NCBI RefSeq assembly: GCF_003008615.1
Contig: NZ_CP027657.1
Location: 1,116,001-1,180,000 of the forward strand
Length of the DNA: 64,000 nt
From: Pseudomonas mendocina
GTDB lineage: Bacteria; Pseudomonadota; Gammaproteobacteria; Pseudomonadales; Pseudomonadaceae
Direction: 5' to 3'
Shown here piece by piece: positions 51,021-59,419 of this stretch. Each line of letters opens with the position of its first letter. Positions within the stretch are counted from its first letter, which is position 1. The notes under the pieces are model-generated. The model was not told where the DNA came from and did no database searches. It saw only the letters and a program-made list of their open reading frames with translations. Position numbers and translations under genes: made by a program.

Positions 51021-51580
51021 TCGATAGAGGATTTCTGCTCTTCGATGGCGCCTCACACAAGCAGGCATTGGCATGGCTGTGCCAGACCTTCCCGGAGCAC
51101 AGCCCACGGCCCTTGTTGCAAGGAACAGCTTATGAGGGATTGGCGGAAATTGGCCCCATCCTGCTGGAGGCGAATGCTGGCAGCGCGCTGCATGAGGCCT
51201 GGGCTCAGGGCCGAGATGAATTGCTCACCGCCGTTTGGCTAAAGAGCGACTTCAGCCTGCCTGACTTGCGTGATGCCCTGCAGCGTCGCTTGCGCATCTT
51301 CTCACCTGATGGCCGGGAGTTCTGGTTGCGACTGGCCGACGGCAGGCCGCTCTTGAACGCCTGGCGTGACCATGCCCTGTGGCCTGATGGTTTCTGGTAC
51401 GGCGTGCAGCAAGTCTGGCTGCGTAACCACGATACCCCCGTGCTGGCCTGGAGCAACGGCAATCCCGAGCTGGATACCACCCACCCACAGGACACGCTTG
51501 ACGCCCAGCTCACCCTGGATTGGCCATTGCTGGAAGCTTTGGCGCAACACCAACCTCACTTGCAGGATGCAACGGCATGA
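51017..51580 (+). CDS. DUF4123 T6SS effector adaptor (Tap/TEC)
   Basis: 187 residues. YEGLAEIGPILLEA and the LRIFSPDGREFWLRLADGRPLLNAW region are typical of DUF4123 chaperones, which load one specific effector onto its VgrG. Overlaps vgrG and the effector gene by 4 bp on each side, so all three are coupled. The C-terminal ~40 residues probably bind the N-terminal part of the effector. Confidence 0.9.
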   Translation: MIDRGFLLFDGASHKQALAWLCQTFPEHSPRPLLQGTAYEGLAEIGPILLEANAGSALHEAWAQGRDELLTAVWLKSDFSLPDLRDALQRRLRIFSPDGREFWLRLADGRPLLNAWRDHALWPDGFWYGVQQVWLRNHDTPVLAWSNGNPELDTTHPQDTLDAQLTLDWPLLEALAQHQPHLQDATA

Positions 51581-54441
51581 ATCAACCCATCGCCCAACCT
51601 GAACGCCTTAAGCCTACCGCTTGCCCACTGCTGGCAGCGATTCTGCCGGTTCGCTATGCCATTGGCCCCATCGATCCACGCAACCCGTCTAGCCTGGATG
51701 CTGCCAGCCTGGGTGTACCGAATATCGAGGGCCTGTTTCCAGACTTGGGGCCTGATCATCCTCAACTACATGAACGCCCGTTCGGCTATGTGCCGCGCAT
51801 GCTTCGTGATGGCTGGCTGTATGTCTGGGACGACAGTCTGCAGGAGCTGAACGAATACCGGGTCGAGTCGTCCATGCTCACGCCAACGGCTCGCGGTGGC
51901 CAGTCTCGGGATAAAACCGCCAGACCCTATCTGCTGCAGGAGGCTGGTGCGCCAATATCCCTGGTCTGGTCGCCCGTCGAATGGAGTGCGGACATCTATG
52001 CCGAGGTCGAGCAACAGGCTGAAATGCGTGAGCGCATGATGCGCAAGGTCACCCCTGGCGTTTCGCCTTTCAGCGGCACAATCAAGTCCCTGCATCCACA
52101 GATCGGTGATGTGAGGCCGGAAAACTACAACTGGAGTTGTGCCAAGGAGGCTCAATACTGGCTGCTGGAAGAACCCGCGCTAAAAAATATGCGCCGCTGT
52201 GAGCAGCAACATTTCGCCTTGATCGATGACCCCTGGGGCATATTGATCGACATCGCTTGCCTGTTGCGCGCCCGTAACCAGGCGTTCGACAAGCTCAACA
52301 AGCACCGCTTCGATGAGTGGTCGATGGCCGCCACGGTCAAGTCCGTCGGTGAAGGCGACCAGGAGATACGCGCTCGCTTGGCTTCAATCGTCGATGTTCC
52401 GCGTGTGCAGCGGGTATTGCAGGAGCAGGAACGCGAGCAGGAGTCACTGGATCAGGATCGGCTGCGCTTTGCCGAGTTGTGGGCGGCCTGGTTCTCCACC
52501 CTGGGCGGCTGCAAGCCTTCCGATCTGGAGTCGGCCTGCCACAACTTCGATCTCAGCCAACCCTCCCAGCGCGACATGCTGGAGGCCAGCTTCGCGGCTG
52601 TCTGCCTGGGGCCAGCGGCTACGCCACCTGGCGTGAAGGCGATTGGCGAGGCGCTGAGCATGCAGAAACCCAGAGGCGACATGTGGCTGCTGTTGGCTGT
52701 ATTGGGTGTTACCAGAAAGCTCGAACCAGGCAACCTCAAGCAATTGCTGGATATGCAGCAGGGAACCGCCGAGGTCGCCGCCGATGCCAGCGCAGCCGCC
52801 GCCAACCTCTCCCGCGCAACGACGCTTACCCTTGCCCTCAACTTGGGGGCTGAACGGTTGCGAGGCCTGTCCCTAGCCGGCGGCGGCGAGGCCTTGTATG
52901 CCGCATTGTCCCCTGTTCTCATGGGTAATCTGCGCTTGAGCCTGGCCCAGCAAATCAATGAGCTGGCCTATAACCTGATGACCGCCATGCTGGCTCGCTC
53001 CCAGCAACAGTTGGAGCTGGTCAAACTGAGCCCTGTCGAGGCCCGGCGTTGGCTGACGGAACAAATGGAACAGGCCCATAACAAGGGGCAAGTGCGTAGC
53101 CTCAAGAAACGCATCGAACAACTGGAGCGTGAAGAGGCGCGAGCAGCCCGTAAGGCGGGTACATCCGCGCCAACCAAAAGCCCTACCGCTACCCAGGTCG
53201 AGGAAGCCATACCGCATCTGCGCGTCGTCCCTGCTCCGCAGCCTGCGCCCGCACATCCTCAGCCAGGGTATGGCAGTGATGTGCCGTACCCGGCGCCGAG
53301 CAAGCCGGCAACGGCATTGCCGCCTTTGAGCGGCGAAGAGGCCAAGGTGCAAATGCCGCGCAATATCCGTAACTTGCTGGATGAGGCGCCGTTAAAGGCG
53401 CTGATTACGGCGGTGGCGATTTGGAATTTGGCGGAAGTTGGAACACAAACTTGGAAGGACTTTTCAACTAAGAGCTTTGTATCGTCATTAAGTGCGCTCA
53501 TGGCTACAGCAACTGCTGCAACAGCAGTCTTGCAACAACTTGCAGATTCTAGCTGGGAACATCATGTCGCCCAAGCGAGTCATCTTGACGGCAAAGCCCA
53601 AGAGTATTTGGCAAGGGCGCTGGGGCTAGGCGCTGCCGCCATGCTTTTGCAGTCCATCACCGCTGGCATCGACGTGTTCTATTATGGCTGGCATGCGCTG
53701 GACGCCTATCGAAACGGGGATCTGGATACGGCGGTTGTCAGCACCAGCCTGGCCGGTGCTCAACTGGGCTACGCCCGTATATCGCTCCAGGCCATGCGTG
53801 CCATGCGCGTTGCCCGTAGCGCTGCCCTCGCAGGCGAGGCAGAAGCGCTGGCCACGGGTATTCGCGTGCTCTCCCTGCCGCTGCGTCTGAGCCTGGTAGG
53901 GCTGACCATCACCATCTTTATCGGGCTGATCTCGCTGATCTACACCGAAGATACGCCGCTGGAACAGTGGCTCAAAAAGACCCGCTTCGGCACGCGCCCG
54001 GCGGACTGGTCTGGCGACTTCAACCAGAGCATGCGCGAGTTCTACCGCATCGTCTTGCCGGTCAGCCTCAAGCTCGAACGCTGGAACGACATCAACCCGC
54101 GCTCGGGCCTGATCAATGAACTGCGCCTGGTGCTGCGCCTGCCTGGCCAGCGTGAGTACAAGCAAGGTATGGTCAGCTTCGACGGCCATGAAGAATGGCA
54201 ACGCTCGTTGGGCCTTAGAGGCCTTTCCACCCGTTGCGTGCCCCTAGTCTGGGGGGAAGATGACCCTATTCCACTCGATCTGGACATCGGCACTCGCGTA
54301 CAACCCGAAGCCGATGGCAGCGTGCGCTTGCGCCGTGCCTACCACGAGGACGTCGAGAAACTCATCGCCATCCGCGGCAGCCTGACCTACCAACCCATCG
54401 AAGGGCTGTATCTGGCGCCTATCGATATCGACCTGAGCTGA
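51577..54441 (+). CDS. VasX-like T6SS effector (BTH_I2691-type)
   Basis: 954 residues. The N-terminal ~250 residues resemble the toxin VasX N-terminal region of BTH_I2691-type effectors (ILPVRYAIGPIDPRN; PFGYVPRMLRDGWLYVWDD). A long helical middle (residues ~300-520) and a Pro/Ala linker (APQPAPAHPQPGYG) follow. Hydrophobic segments near residues 610-660 and 690-730, and LVGLTITIFIGLISLIY near 785, suggest a membrane-inserting pore-former. The last ~92 residues (from KQGMVSFDG) recur twice downstream as orphan tips. DNA near 53,400-53,560 is distinctly AT-rich for the window, hinting at an exchanged toxin part. A run of 6 Gs lies at 54251-54256. Confidence 0.87.
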   Translation: MNQPIAQPERLKPTACPLLAAILPVRYAIGPIDPRNPSSLDAASLGVPNIEGLFPDLGPDHPQLHERPFGYVPRMLRDGWLYVWDDSLQELNEYRVESSMLTPTARGGQSRDKTARPYLLQEAGAPISLVWSPVEWSADIYAEVEQQAEMRERMMRKVTPGVSPFSGTIKSLHPQIGDVRPENYNWSCAKEAQYWLLEEPALKNMRRCEQQHFALIDDPWGILIDIACLLRARNQAFDKLNKHRFDEWSMAATVKSVGEGDQEIRARLASIVDVPRVQRVLQEQEREQESLDQDRLRFAELWAAWFSTLGGCKPSDLESACHNFDLSQPSQRDMLEASFAAVCLGPAATPPGVKAIGEALSMQKPRGDMWLLLAVLGVTRKLEPGNLKQLLDMQQGTAEVAADASAAAANLSRATTLTLALNLGAERLRGLSLAGGGEALYAALSPVLMGNLRLSLAQQINELAYNLMTAMLARSQQQLELVKLSPVEARRWLTEQMEQAHNKGQVRSLKKRIEQLEREEARAARKAGTSAPTKSPTATQVEEAIPHLRVVPAPQPAPAHPQPGYGSDVPYPAPSKPATALPPLSGEEAKVQMPRNIRNLLDEAPLKALITAVAIWNLAEVGTQTWKDFSTKSFVSSLSALMATATAATAVLQQLADSSWEHHVAQASHLDGKAQEYLARALGLGAAAMLLQSITAGIDVFYYGWHALDAYRNGDLDTAVVSTSLAGAQLGYARISLQAMRAMRVARSAALAGEAEALATGIRVLSLPLRLSLVGLTITIFIGLISLIYTEDTPLEQWLKKTRFGTRPADWSGDFNQSMREFYRIVLPVSLKLERWNDINPRSGLINELRLVLRLPGQREYKQGMVSFDGHEEWQRSLGLRGLSTRCVPLVWGEDDPIPLDLDIGTRVQPEADGSVRLRRAYHEDVEKLIAIRGSLTYQPIEGLYLAPIDIDLS

Positions 54442-54443
54442 TC

Positions 54444-55391
54444 ATGACCACCGCGACCGACCACCCTTTTGCCCAACGCCTGGCCCAGCTACCGGACAGC
54501 CGCCTACTCCGTGCCGATCAACCTACCGGCGCCCCCTTGATGTGCATGCCGGAAGTGGAAGAACAGACGGAGCACTATCTGGCTATCGAGCATGGTGATA
54601 GTGCTGATCGAGGGATGCTAACTGGAGCGTTGGGGGGGGTAGCCGGTCTTTTTTGTAGCGCCTTTTCCCTGGCTTTCTACTTGGATCATCGACCTGAACC
54701 AGCTCTAACCACCCTGTTATTTGCACTTGCCCTCTTTACCATTCCATTCGTATGGGAAGTCCTACGTCCCATGCCACTCCCCATCCTGCTTAACCGCCGC
54801 ACCCGCGAGCTGTACTTCGAGCAAGAAGGCGAGATTTACCACACACCCTGGGACGTTATCGCCGCAGCCACCTATGCCTATGGCACGGTCGGCCCTTATA
54901 CGGCTGGCATGCGCCATGCCGCACTCGAAGCCCTGCTGCACCGCTATGGCCATCCTCAGGAGCAGGTAGTGATCAACCTAGGCTCGCCTACAGGCAAGAG
55001 CCTGGAGATGCAATTGGGGTTCTGGGAATACCTGCGCACCTATATGGACAATGGCCCATGGTTCGATCAGAAAGGGCAGTCCAGTGACTCGCCCGAGTTC
55101 AACCATAGCCTGCTGGCCGCACGCAAGCGCCGTGGCCACTGGACGCGCCTGCAGTGGCGTGACATCAAGGAACAGTATCAAGCCAATGATGGCCGTAACT
55201 TCCTGAGTGGCTCTGACTTCGTGCTGTTGGTCGGCAGTCTCTTTTTGGCACCACTCAACGCCATTCAAAACTTCACCTACGCCATGGCCAAACGCCGTGC
55301 ACGCAGCCAGTGGCCGCAGATGATTCGTGAGCGCTTGCGTGCAGATGGCCCCACCAGTCGGCTGGTGGATCTGGAGCAAGGCCGAGCCTAG
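54444..55391 (+). CDS. T6SS immunity protein, copy 1 (DUF6708-like)
   Basis: 315 residues, starting 2 bases after the effector stop. Domain order: a polar N-terminus (1-54), a hydrophobic pair of membrane segments (about 58-103), then a conserved cytoplasmic body (RPMPLPILLNRRTRELYFEQEG; HTPWDVIAAATYAYGTVGPY) to an end near LVDLEQGRA. The body resembles DUF6708-type proteins found beside T6SS effectors. A run of 8 Gs (54632-54639) at the first membrane segment is in frame here. It probably guards against the effector by acting at the inner membrane. No close function is known to me. Confidence 0.75.
   Translation: MTTATDHPFAQRLAQLPDSRLLRADQPTGAPLMCMPEVEEQTEHYLAIEHGDSADRGMLTGALGGVAGLFCSAFSLAFYLDHRPEPALTTLLFALALFTIPFVWEVLRPMPLPILLNRRTRELYFEQEGEIYHTPWDVIAAATYAYGTVGPYTAGMRHAALEALLHRYGHPQEQVVINLGSPTGKSLEMQLGFWEYLRTYMDNGPWFDQKGQSSDSPEFNHSLLAARKRRGHWTRLQWRDIKEQYQANDGRNFLSGSDFVLLVGSLFLAPLNAIQNFTYAMAKRRARSQWPQMIRERLRADGPTSRLVDLEQGRA
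54632..54639 (+). repeat. Poly-G run (8 G) in immunity copy 1
   Basis: Eight consecutive Gs at the start of the first membrane segment. The number keeps the frame with the downstream conserved body (residues 105 onward). Such runs are slippage-prone. Confidence 0.85.
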
Positions 55392-55401
55392 GTGGCAAGG
55401 C

Positions 55402-55675
55402 ATGGTCAGTTTCGACGGTTACGAGGAGTGGCAACGTTCCGCCGGTCTCACTGGTTCTGCCAAACGTTGCATACCGCTGGTCTGGGGGGGAGGACGACCC
55501 TATTCCACTCGATCTCGACGTTGTCACCCGCGTACAACCCGAAGCCGATGGCAGCGTGCGCTTGCGCCGTGCCTACCACGAGGACGTAGAGGATCTTGTC
55601 GCCATCCGTGGCAGCCTGACCTACCAACCCATCGAAGGGCTGTATCTGGCGCCTATCGATATCGACCTGAGCTGA
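55402..55675 (+). pseudogene. Orphan effector tip, copy 2 (frame-shifted)
   Basis: Corresponds to the last ~92 codons of the effector, starting at the same WQGMVSFDG point. The homologous G run has 7 Gs (55484-55490) where the effector has 6, so the frame shifts after WGG. In the shifted frame no stop occurs before the immunity gene; it runs into copy 2 at 55678, giving an in-frame fusion. A start ATG at 55402 exists but lacks a strong ribosome site. Confidence 0.75.
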
Positions 55676-55677
55676 TC

Positions 55678-56622
55678 ATGACCACCGCGACCGACCACCC
55701 TTTTGCCCAACGCCTGGCCCAGCTACCGGACAGCCGCCAACTCCGTGCCGATCAACCTACCGGCGCCCCCTTGATGTGCATGCCGGAAGTGGAAGAACAG
55801 ACGGAGCACTATCTGGCTATCGAGCATGGTGATAGTGCTGATCGAGGGATGTGGACGGGGGCGCTGGGGGGGCTGGGATGCTTTCTTTTCATTATGGCCA
55901 TGATTGCCTTATTAAACGGACATACTCAAAGTGCTGCCCAGGCATTCTTTGTTGCCATAACATGCACAGTGATTCCTTTTCTACTAGAAATCCTGCGCCC
56001 CATGCCACTTCCCATCTTGCTCAACCGCCGCACCCGCGAGCTGTACTTCGAGCAAGAAGGCGAGATTTACCACACCCCTTGGGACGACATTGCCGCCGCC
56101 ACCTATGCCTATGGCACGGTCGGCCCTTATACGGCTGGCATGCGCCATGCTGCACTCGAAGCCCTGCTGCATCGCTATGGCCACCCTCAGGAGCAGGTGG
56201 TGATCAACCTTGGCTCGCCTATTGGCAAGAGCTTGGAGATGCAGTTGGGGTTCTGGGAATACCTGCGCACCTATATGGACAATGGCCCATGGTTCGATCA
56301 GCAAGGGCAACCCAGTGACTCGCCTGAGTTCAATCAGAGCCTGCTGGCCGTGCGCAAACGCCGTGGACAATGGACGCGCCTGCAATGGCGCGACATCAAG
56401 GAGCAATATCAAGCCAACGACGGTCGCAATTTCCTGAGTGGTTCTGACTTCGTGCTGTTGGTCGGCAGCCTCTTTTTAGCGCCACTCAATGCCTTTCAGA
56501 ACTTCACCTACGCCATGGCCAAACGCCGCTCGCGTAGCCAGTGGCCGCAAATGATTCGTGAGCGCTTGCGTGGCGATGGCCCGACCACTCGGCTGGTGGA
56601 TCTGGAGCAAGGCCGAGCCTAG
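55678..56622 (+). CDS. T6SS immunity protein, copy 2
   Basis: 314 residues, nearly identical to copy 1 in residues 1-54 and from about residue 104 to the end. The intervening membrane pair is different (GLGCFLFIMAMIALLNG and AAQAFFVAITCTVIPFL). A 7-G run (55866-55872) begins the variable part and is in frame. Its start lies 3 bases after the tip stop; through the slipped frame it can also be read as an extension of tip 2. A second or orphan immunity protein against a related toxin is the likely role. Confidence 0.75.
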   Translation: MTTATDHPFAQRLAQLPDSRQLRADQPTGAPLMCMPEVEEQTEHYLAIEHGDSADRGMWTGALGGLGCFLFIMAMIALLNGHTQSAAQAFFVAITCTVIPFLLEILRPMPLPILLNRRTRELYFEQEGEIYHTPWDDIAAATYAYGTVGPYTAGMRHAALEALLHRYGHPQEQVVINLGSPIGKSLEMQLGFWEYLRTYMDNGPWFDQQGQPSDSPEFNQSLLAVRKRRGQWTRLQWRDIKEQYQANDGRNFLSGSDFVLLVGSLFLAPLNAFQNFTYAMAKRRSRSQWPQMIRERLRGDGPTTRLVDLEQGRA

Positions 56623-56632
56623 ATGGCAAGGC

Positions 56633-56908
56633 ATGGTCAGTTTCGACGGTTACGAGGAGTGGCAACGTTCCGCCGGTCTCACTGGTTCTGCCAAACGTTG
56701 CATACCACTGGTCTGGGGGGGGGAGGACGACCCTATTCCACTCGATCTCGACGTTGTCACCCGCGTACAACCCGAAGCCGATGGCAGCGCACGCCTGCGC
56801 CGTGCCTACCACGAGGACGTCGAGAAACTCATCGCCATCCGCGGCAGCCTGACCTACCAACCCATCGAAGGACTGTATCTGGCGCCTATCGATATCGACC
56901 TGAGCTGA
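56633..56908 (+). CDS. Orphan effector tip, copy 3 (in frame)
   Basis: 91 residues, homologous to the effector's last ~92. The G run has 9 Gs (56715-56723), one extra glycine codon relative to the effector, so the frame is kept to the natural stop. It starts 11 bases after the immunity copy 2 stop, at the same junction as tip 2. Such fragments are 3' remnants of displaced effector genes in comparable Rhs and T6SS loci; expression is uncertain. Confidence 0.65.
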   Translation: MVSFDGYEEWQRSAGLTGSAKRCIPLVWGGEDDPIPLDLDVVTRVQPEADGSARLRRAYHEDVEKLIAIRGSLTYQPIEGLYLAPIDIDLS

Positions 56909-56910
56909 TC

Positions 56911-57869
56911 ATGAACACCGCGACCGACCACCCTTTTGCCCAACGGCTCGCCCAGCTACCGGACAGCCGCCTACTCCGTGCCGATCAACCTACCGGCGCC
57001 CCCTTGATGTGTATGCCGGAAGTAGAGGAACAGACGGAGCACTATCTTGCCATCGAACATGGGGATAGCGCTGATCGCGGAATGCTAACGGGAGTATTAG
57101 GAGGGGGGGGGTATTTTTTAGCCTGTTAGCCATCCTTCCCTTGTTAGTTGAGGGTGATCTTCAATGGGCTCTCAAGTTATTTACTATTGTCTTTTCCATC
57201 ACATTGATAGCTTTCTTTTGGGAAGTCCTACGCCCCATGCCACTCCCCATCCTGTTCAATCGCCGCACCCGCGAGCTGTACTTCGAGCAAGAAGGCGAGA
57301 TTTATCACGCCCCCTGGGATGGTATTGCCGCTGCCACCTACGGCTATGGAACAGTGGGCCCCTACACGGCTGGCATGCGACATGCCGCACTCGAAGCCCT
57401 GTTGCATCGCTATGGCCATCCTCAGGATCAGGTGGTGATAAACCTAGGCTCGCCCATTGGCAAGAGCCTGGAGATGCAATTGGGGTTCTGGGAATACCTT
57501 CGGGCCTATATGGACAATGGCCCATGGTTCGATCAGCAAGGGCAGCCCAGTGACTCGCCCGAGTTCAATCAGAGCCTGCTGGCCGTACGCAAGCGTCGTG
57601 GCCACTGGACGCGCCTGCAGTGGCGTGACATCAAGGAACAGTACCAAGCCAATGATGGCCGTAACTTCCTGAGTGGTTCTGACTTCGTGCTGTTGGTCGG
57701 CAGCCTCTTTTTAGCGCCACTCAATGCCTTTCAGAACTTCACCTACGCCATGGCCAAACGCCGCTCGCGTAGCCAGTGGCCTCAGATAATCCGTGAGCGC
57801 CTACAGGCAAATGGCCCAACCAACCGACTGGTTGATTTGGAGTCAACAAGCTCCAACACAGGCGTCTAG
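56911..57869 (+). pseudogene. T6SS immunity gene, copy 3, frame-shifted at poly-G
   Basis: Residues 1-64 match copies 1 and 2, then a run of 9 Gs (57103-57111) throws the frame, which stops at 57129. The downstream body continues in another frame from about 57111 to 57869 (WEVLRPMPLPILFNRRTRELYFEQEG onwards to LVDLESTSSNTGV). Seven or ten Gs would restore one 318-319 residue protein. The third membrane pair (FFSLLAILPLLVE / LFTIVFSITLIAFFWEV) again differs from the others. Either decayed or switched off. Confidence 0.8.
57103..57111 (+). repeat. Poly-G run (9 G) in immunity copy 3
   Basis: Nine Gs cause the frame shift of copy 3. The longest run of the set and the only one in an immunity gene that puts the downstream body out of frame. 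Confidence 0.85.
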
Positions 57870-57908
57870 CGTTATCCTGCGCAACGACTCAATGGCGAGA
57901 GTTTTCAT

Positions 57909-58346
57909 ATGAACATCGGCCAAGCCGCCAAACACACCGGCCTTAGCGCCAAGATGATTCGCTACTACGAGTCCATCGACCTGCTGCCCCATGCTGGGCG
58001 GTCGGAAAGTGGCTATCGGCAGTACAGCGCGGGCGATGTGCACCGCCTGGCCTTTATCAAGCGGGCGCGGGATCTGGGCTTTTCGCTGGAGGAAGTCGGT
58101 AAGCTGCTGGCGCTGTGGCAGGACAAGCAGCGTGCCAGTGCCGATGTGAAGGCGCTGGCCGAGGGGCATATCGCCGAGTTGGAACGCAAGATCACCGAGA
58201 TGAGTGCGCTGCGCGATACGTTGGTGGAGCTGGCGGCCAGTTGTCAGGGTGACAACCGGCCGGACTGTCCGATCCTGAAAGGGCTTGAACAGGGTGTAGG
58301 CTGCGGCGAGCCGATGTGTTCGCATCGCAGTAAAGACACCCCGTAG
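57909..58346 (+). CDS. cueR: Cu(I)-responsive MerR-family regulator CueR
   Basis: 145 residues. MerR helix-turn-helix (MNIGQAAKHTGLSAKMIRYYESIDLL), long dimerisation helix, and the Cu(I) ligands Cys112 and Cys120 in CQGDNRPDC with the usual seven-residue spacing. It activates copA and copZ by binding the palindromes at 45970 and 46443. In relatives it lies beside copA; here the 9-kb T6SS module separates them. An additional Cys-rich tail (CGEPMC) is typical of CueR. Confidence 0.95.
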   Translation: MNIGQAAKHTGLSAKMIRYYESIDLLPHAGRSESGYRQYSAGDVHRLAFIKRARDLGFSLEEVGKLLALWQDKQRASADVKALAEGHIAELERKITEMSALRDTLVELAASCQGDNRPDCPILKGLEQGVGCGEPMCSHRSKDTP

Positions 58347-58356
58347 CCCGGATGCA

Positions 58357-58384
58357 ATCCGGGGATGCAAACGCATCCCCGGAT
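58357..58384. terminator. Terminator-like palindrome after cueR
   Basis: ATCCGGGGATGC (58357-58368), AAAC, GCATCCCCGGAT (58373-58384): perfect 12-base arms, 11 bases after the cueR stop. It lies between converging genes and may terminate both. No T run; it belongs to the dispersed GGATGC repeat type of this group. Confidence 0.7.
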
Positions 58385-58445
58385 TTCACCGTTCACAGGT
58401 GCGCACAGTGCACCCTACGGATCGGAGCCCTCGGCAAATACCTGA

Positions 58446-59333
58446 TCAACGCATCCAGGGCGGGATCGGTTCGGCATCCTTGGGTTCGTCTTCGGCGTTG
58501 AGCAGGGCCTGCTTCTTCGCTTCCTCGGCCAGCGCGGCCTTGATCTCGCGCATAACCGCGTCGATATCGGCGGCGTCCTCAGGCTCGGCGAACTCACCGG
58601 TCAACTGTGTATCTGGCTGCAGTTTGCCGGCCTCGTAGAGCGCCCACATTTCCTTGGCGTATTTGGTGAACCTCAATTCGGGTGCAAATTGACCGAAGTA
58701 CTCGGCCATGTTGCGCACATCCCGCTCGAGCATGCTGAAGGCATGGTTGTTGGCAGCCGCATCCACGGCTTGTGGCAGATCGATGATCACCGGGCCTTCA
58801 GGGCCGAGCAGCACGTTGAACTCGGACAGGTCACCATGCACCAGGCCGGCGCAGAGCATCTTGACGATTTCCTGGATCATGAAGGCGTGGAACTCACGCG
58901 CGTCATCCGGATGCAGGTCGACGTCATTGAGCCGTGGCGCAACGTCACCTTCACCGTCACCCACCAGCTCCATCAGCAATACGCCATCGAGAAAGTCATA
59001 GGGTTTGGGCACTCGCACGCCAGCGCTTGCCAAGCGGAACAGTGCGGCGACTTCGGCATTCTGCCAGGCCTGCTCCTGCTCCTTGCGGCCGTACTTGCTG
59101 CCCTTGGCCATGGCGCGAGCCTGACGGCTACCGCGCACCTTGCGCCCCTCCTGATACTCGGACGCCTGGCGGAAACTACGTTTGTTGGCCTCCTTGTAGA
59201 CCTTGGCGCAACGCAGCTCATCGCCGCAGCGCACCACATAGACCGCTGCTTCCTTGCCGCTCATCAGCGGTCGCAGCACCTCGTCCACCAGGCCGTCCTC
59301 GACCAGGGGTTCAATACGTTTGGGCGTCTTCAT
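58446..59333 (-). CDS. RIO1-type serine/threonine kinase
   Basis: 295 residues. The RIO nucleotide-binding loop is PLMSGKEAAVYVVRCG near residue 28, Lys in CAKVYKE, catalytic HGDLSEFNVLL near residue 165 and metal-binding DLPQAVD near residue 182. RIO1 kinases are known in ribosome maturation in archaea and eukaryotes; bacterial members are poorly studied. The C-terminus is acidic (AEDEPKDAEPIPPWMR). Single gene, no obvious partner beside it. Confidence 0.9.
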   Translation of the reverse strand: MKTPKRIEPLVEDGLVDEVLRPLMSGKEAAVYVVRCGDELRCAKVYKEANKRSFRQASEYQEGRKVRGSRQARAMAKGSKYGRKEQEQAWQNAEVAALFRLASAGVRVPKPYDFLDGVLLMELVGDGEGDVAPRLNDVDLHPDDAREFHAFMIQEIVKMLCAGLVHGDLSEFNVLLGPEGPVIIDLPQAVDAAANNHAFSMLERDVRNMAEYFGQFAPELRFTKYAKEMWALYEAGKLQPDTQLTGEFAEPEDAADIDAVMREIKAALAEEAKKQALLNAEDEPKDAEPIPPWMR

Positions 59334-59419
59334 CGGTGTGGATCACGGGTCCTTTCTGGCCGAGGGAATAATTGCGGCCCATCCTCGCACAGCCTGAGGC
59401 GGATGCCGACTGTTGATCG

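Noticed and set aside
54444..57869. Treating the three immunity genes as recent simple duplication only
   Set aside because: Near-identical flanks fit duplication, but the unrelated membrane segments need recombination or conversion as well.
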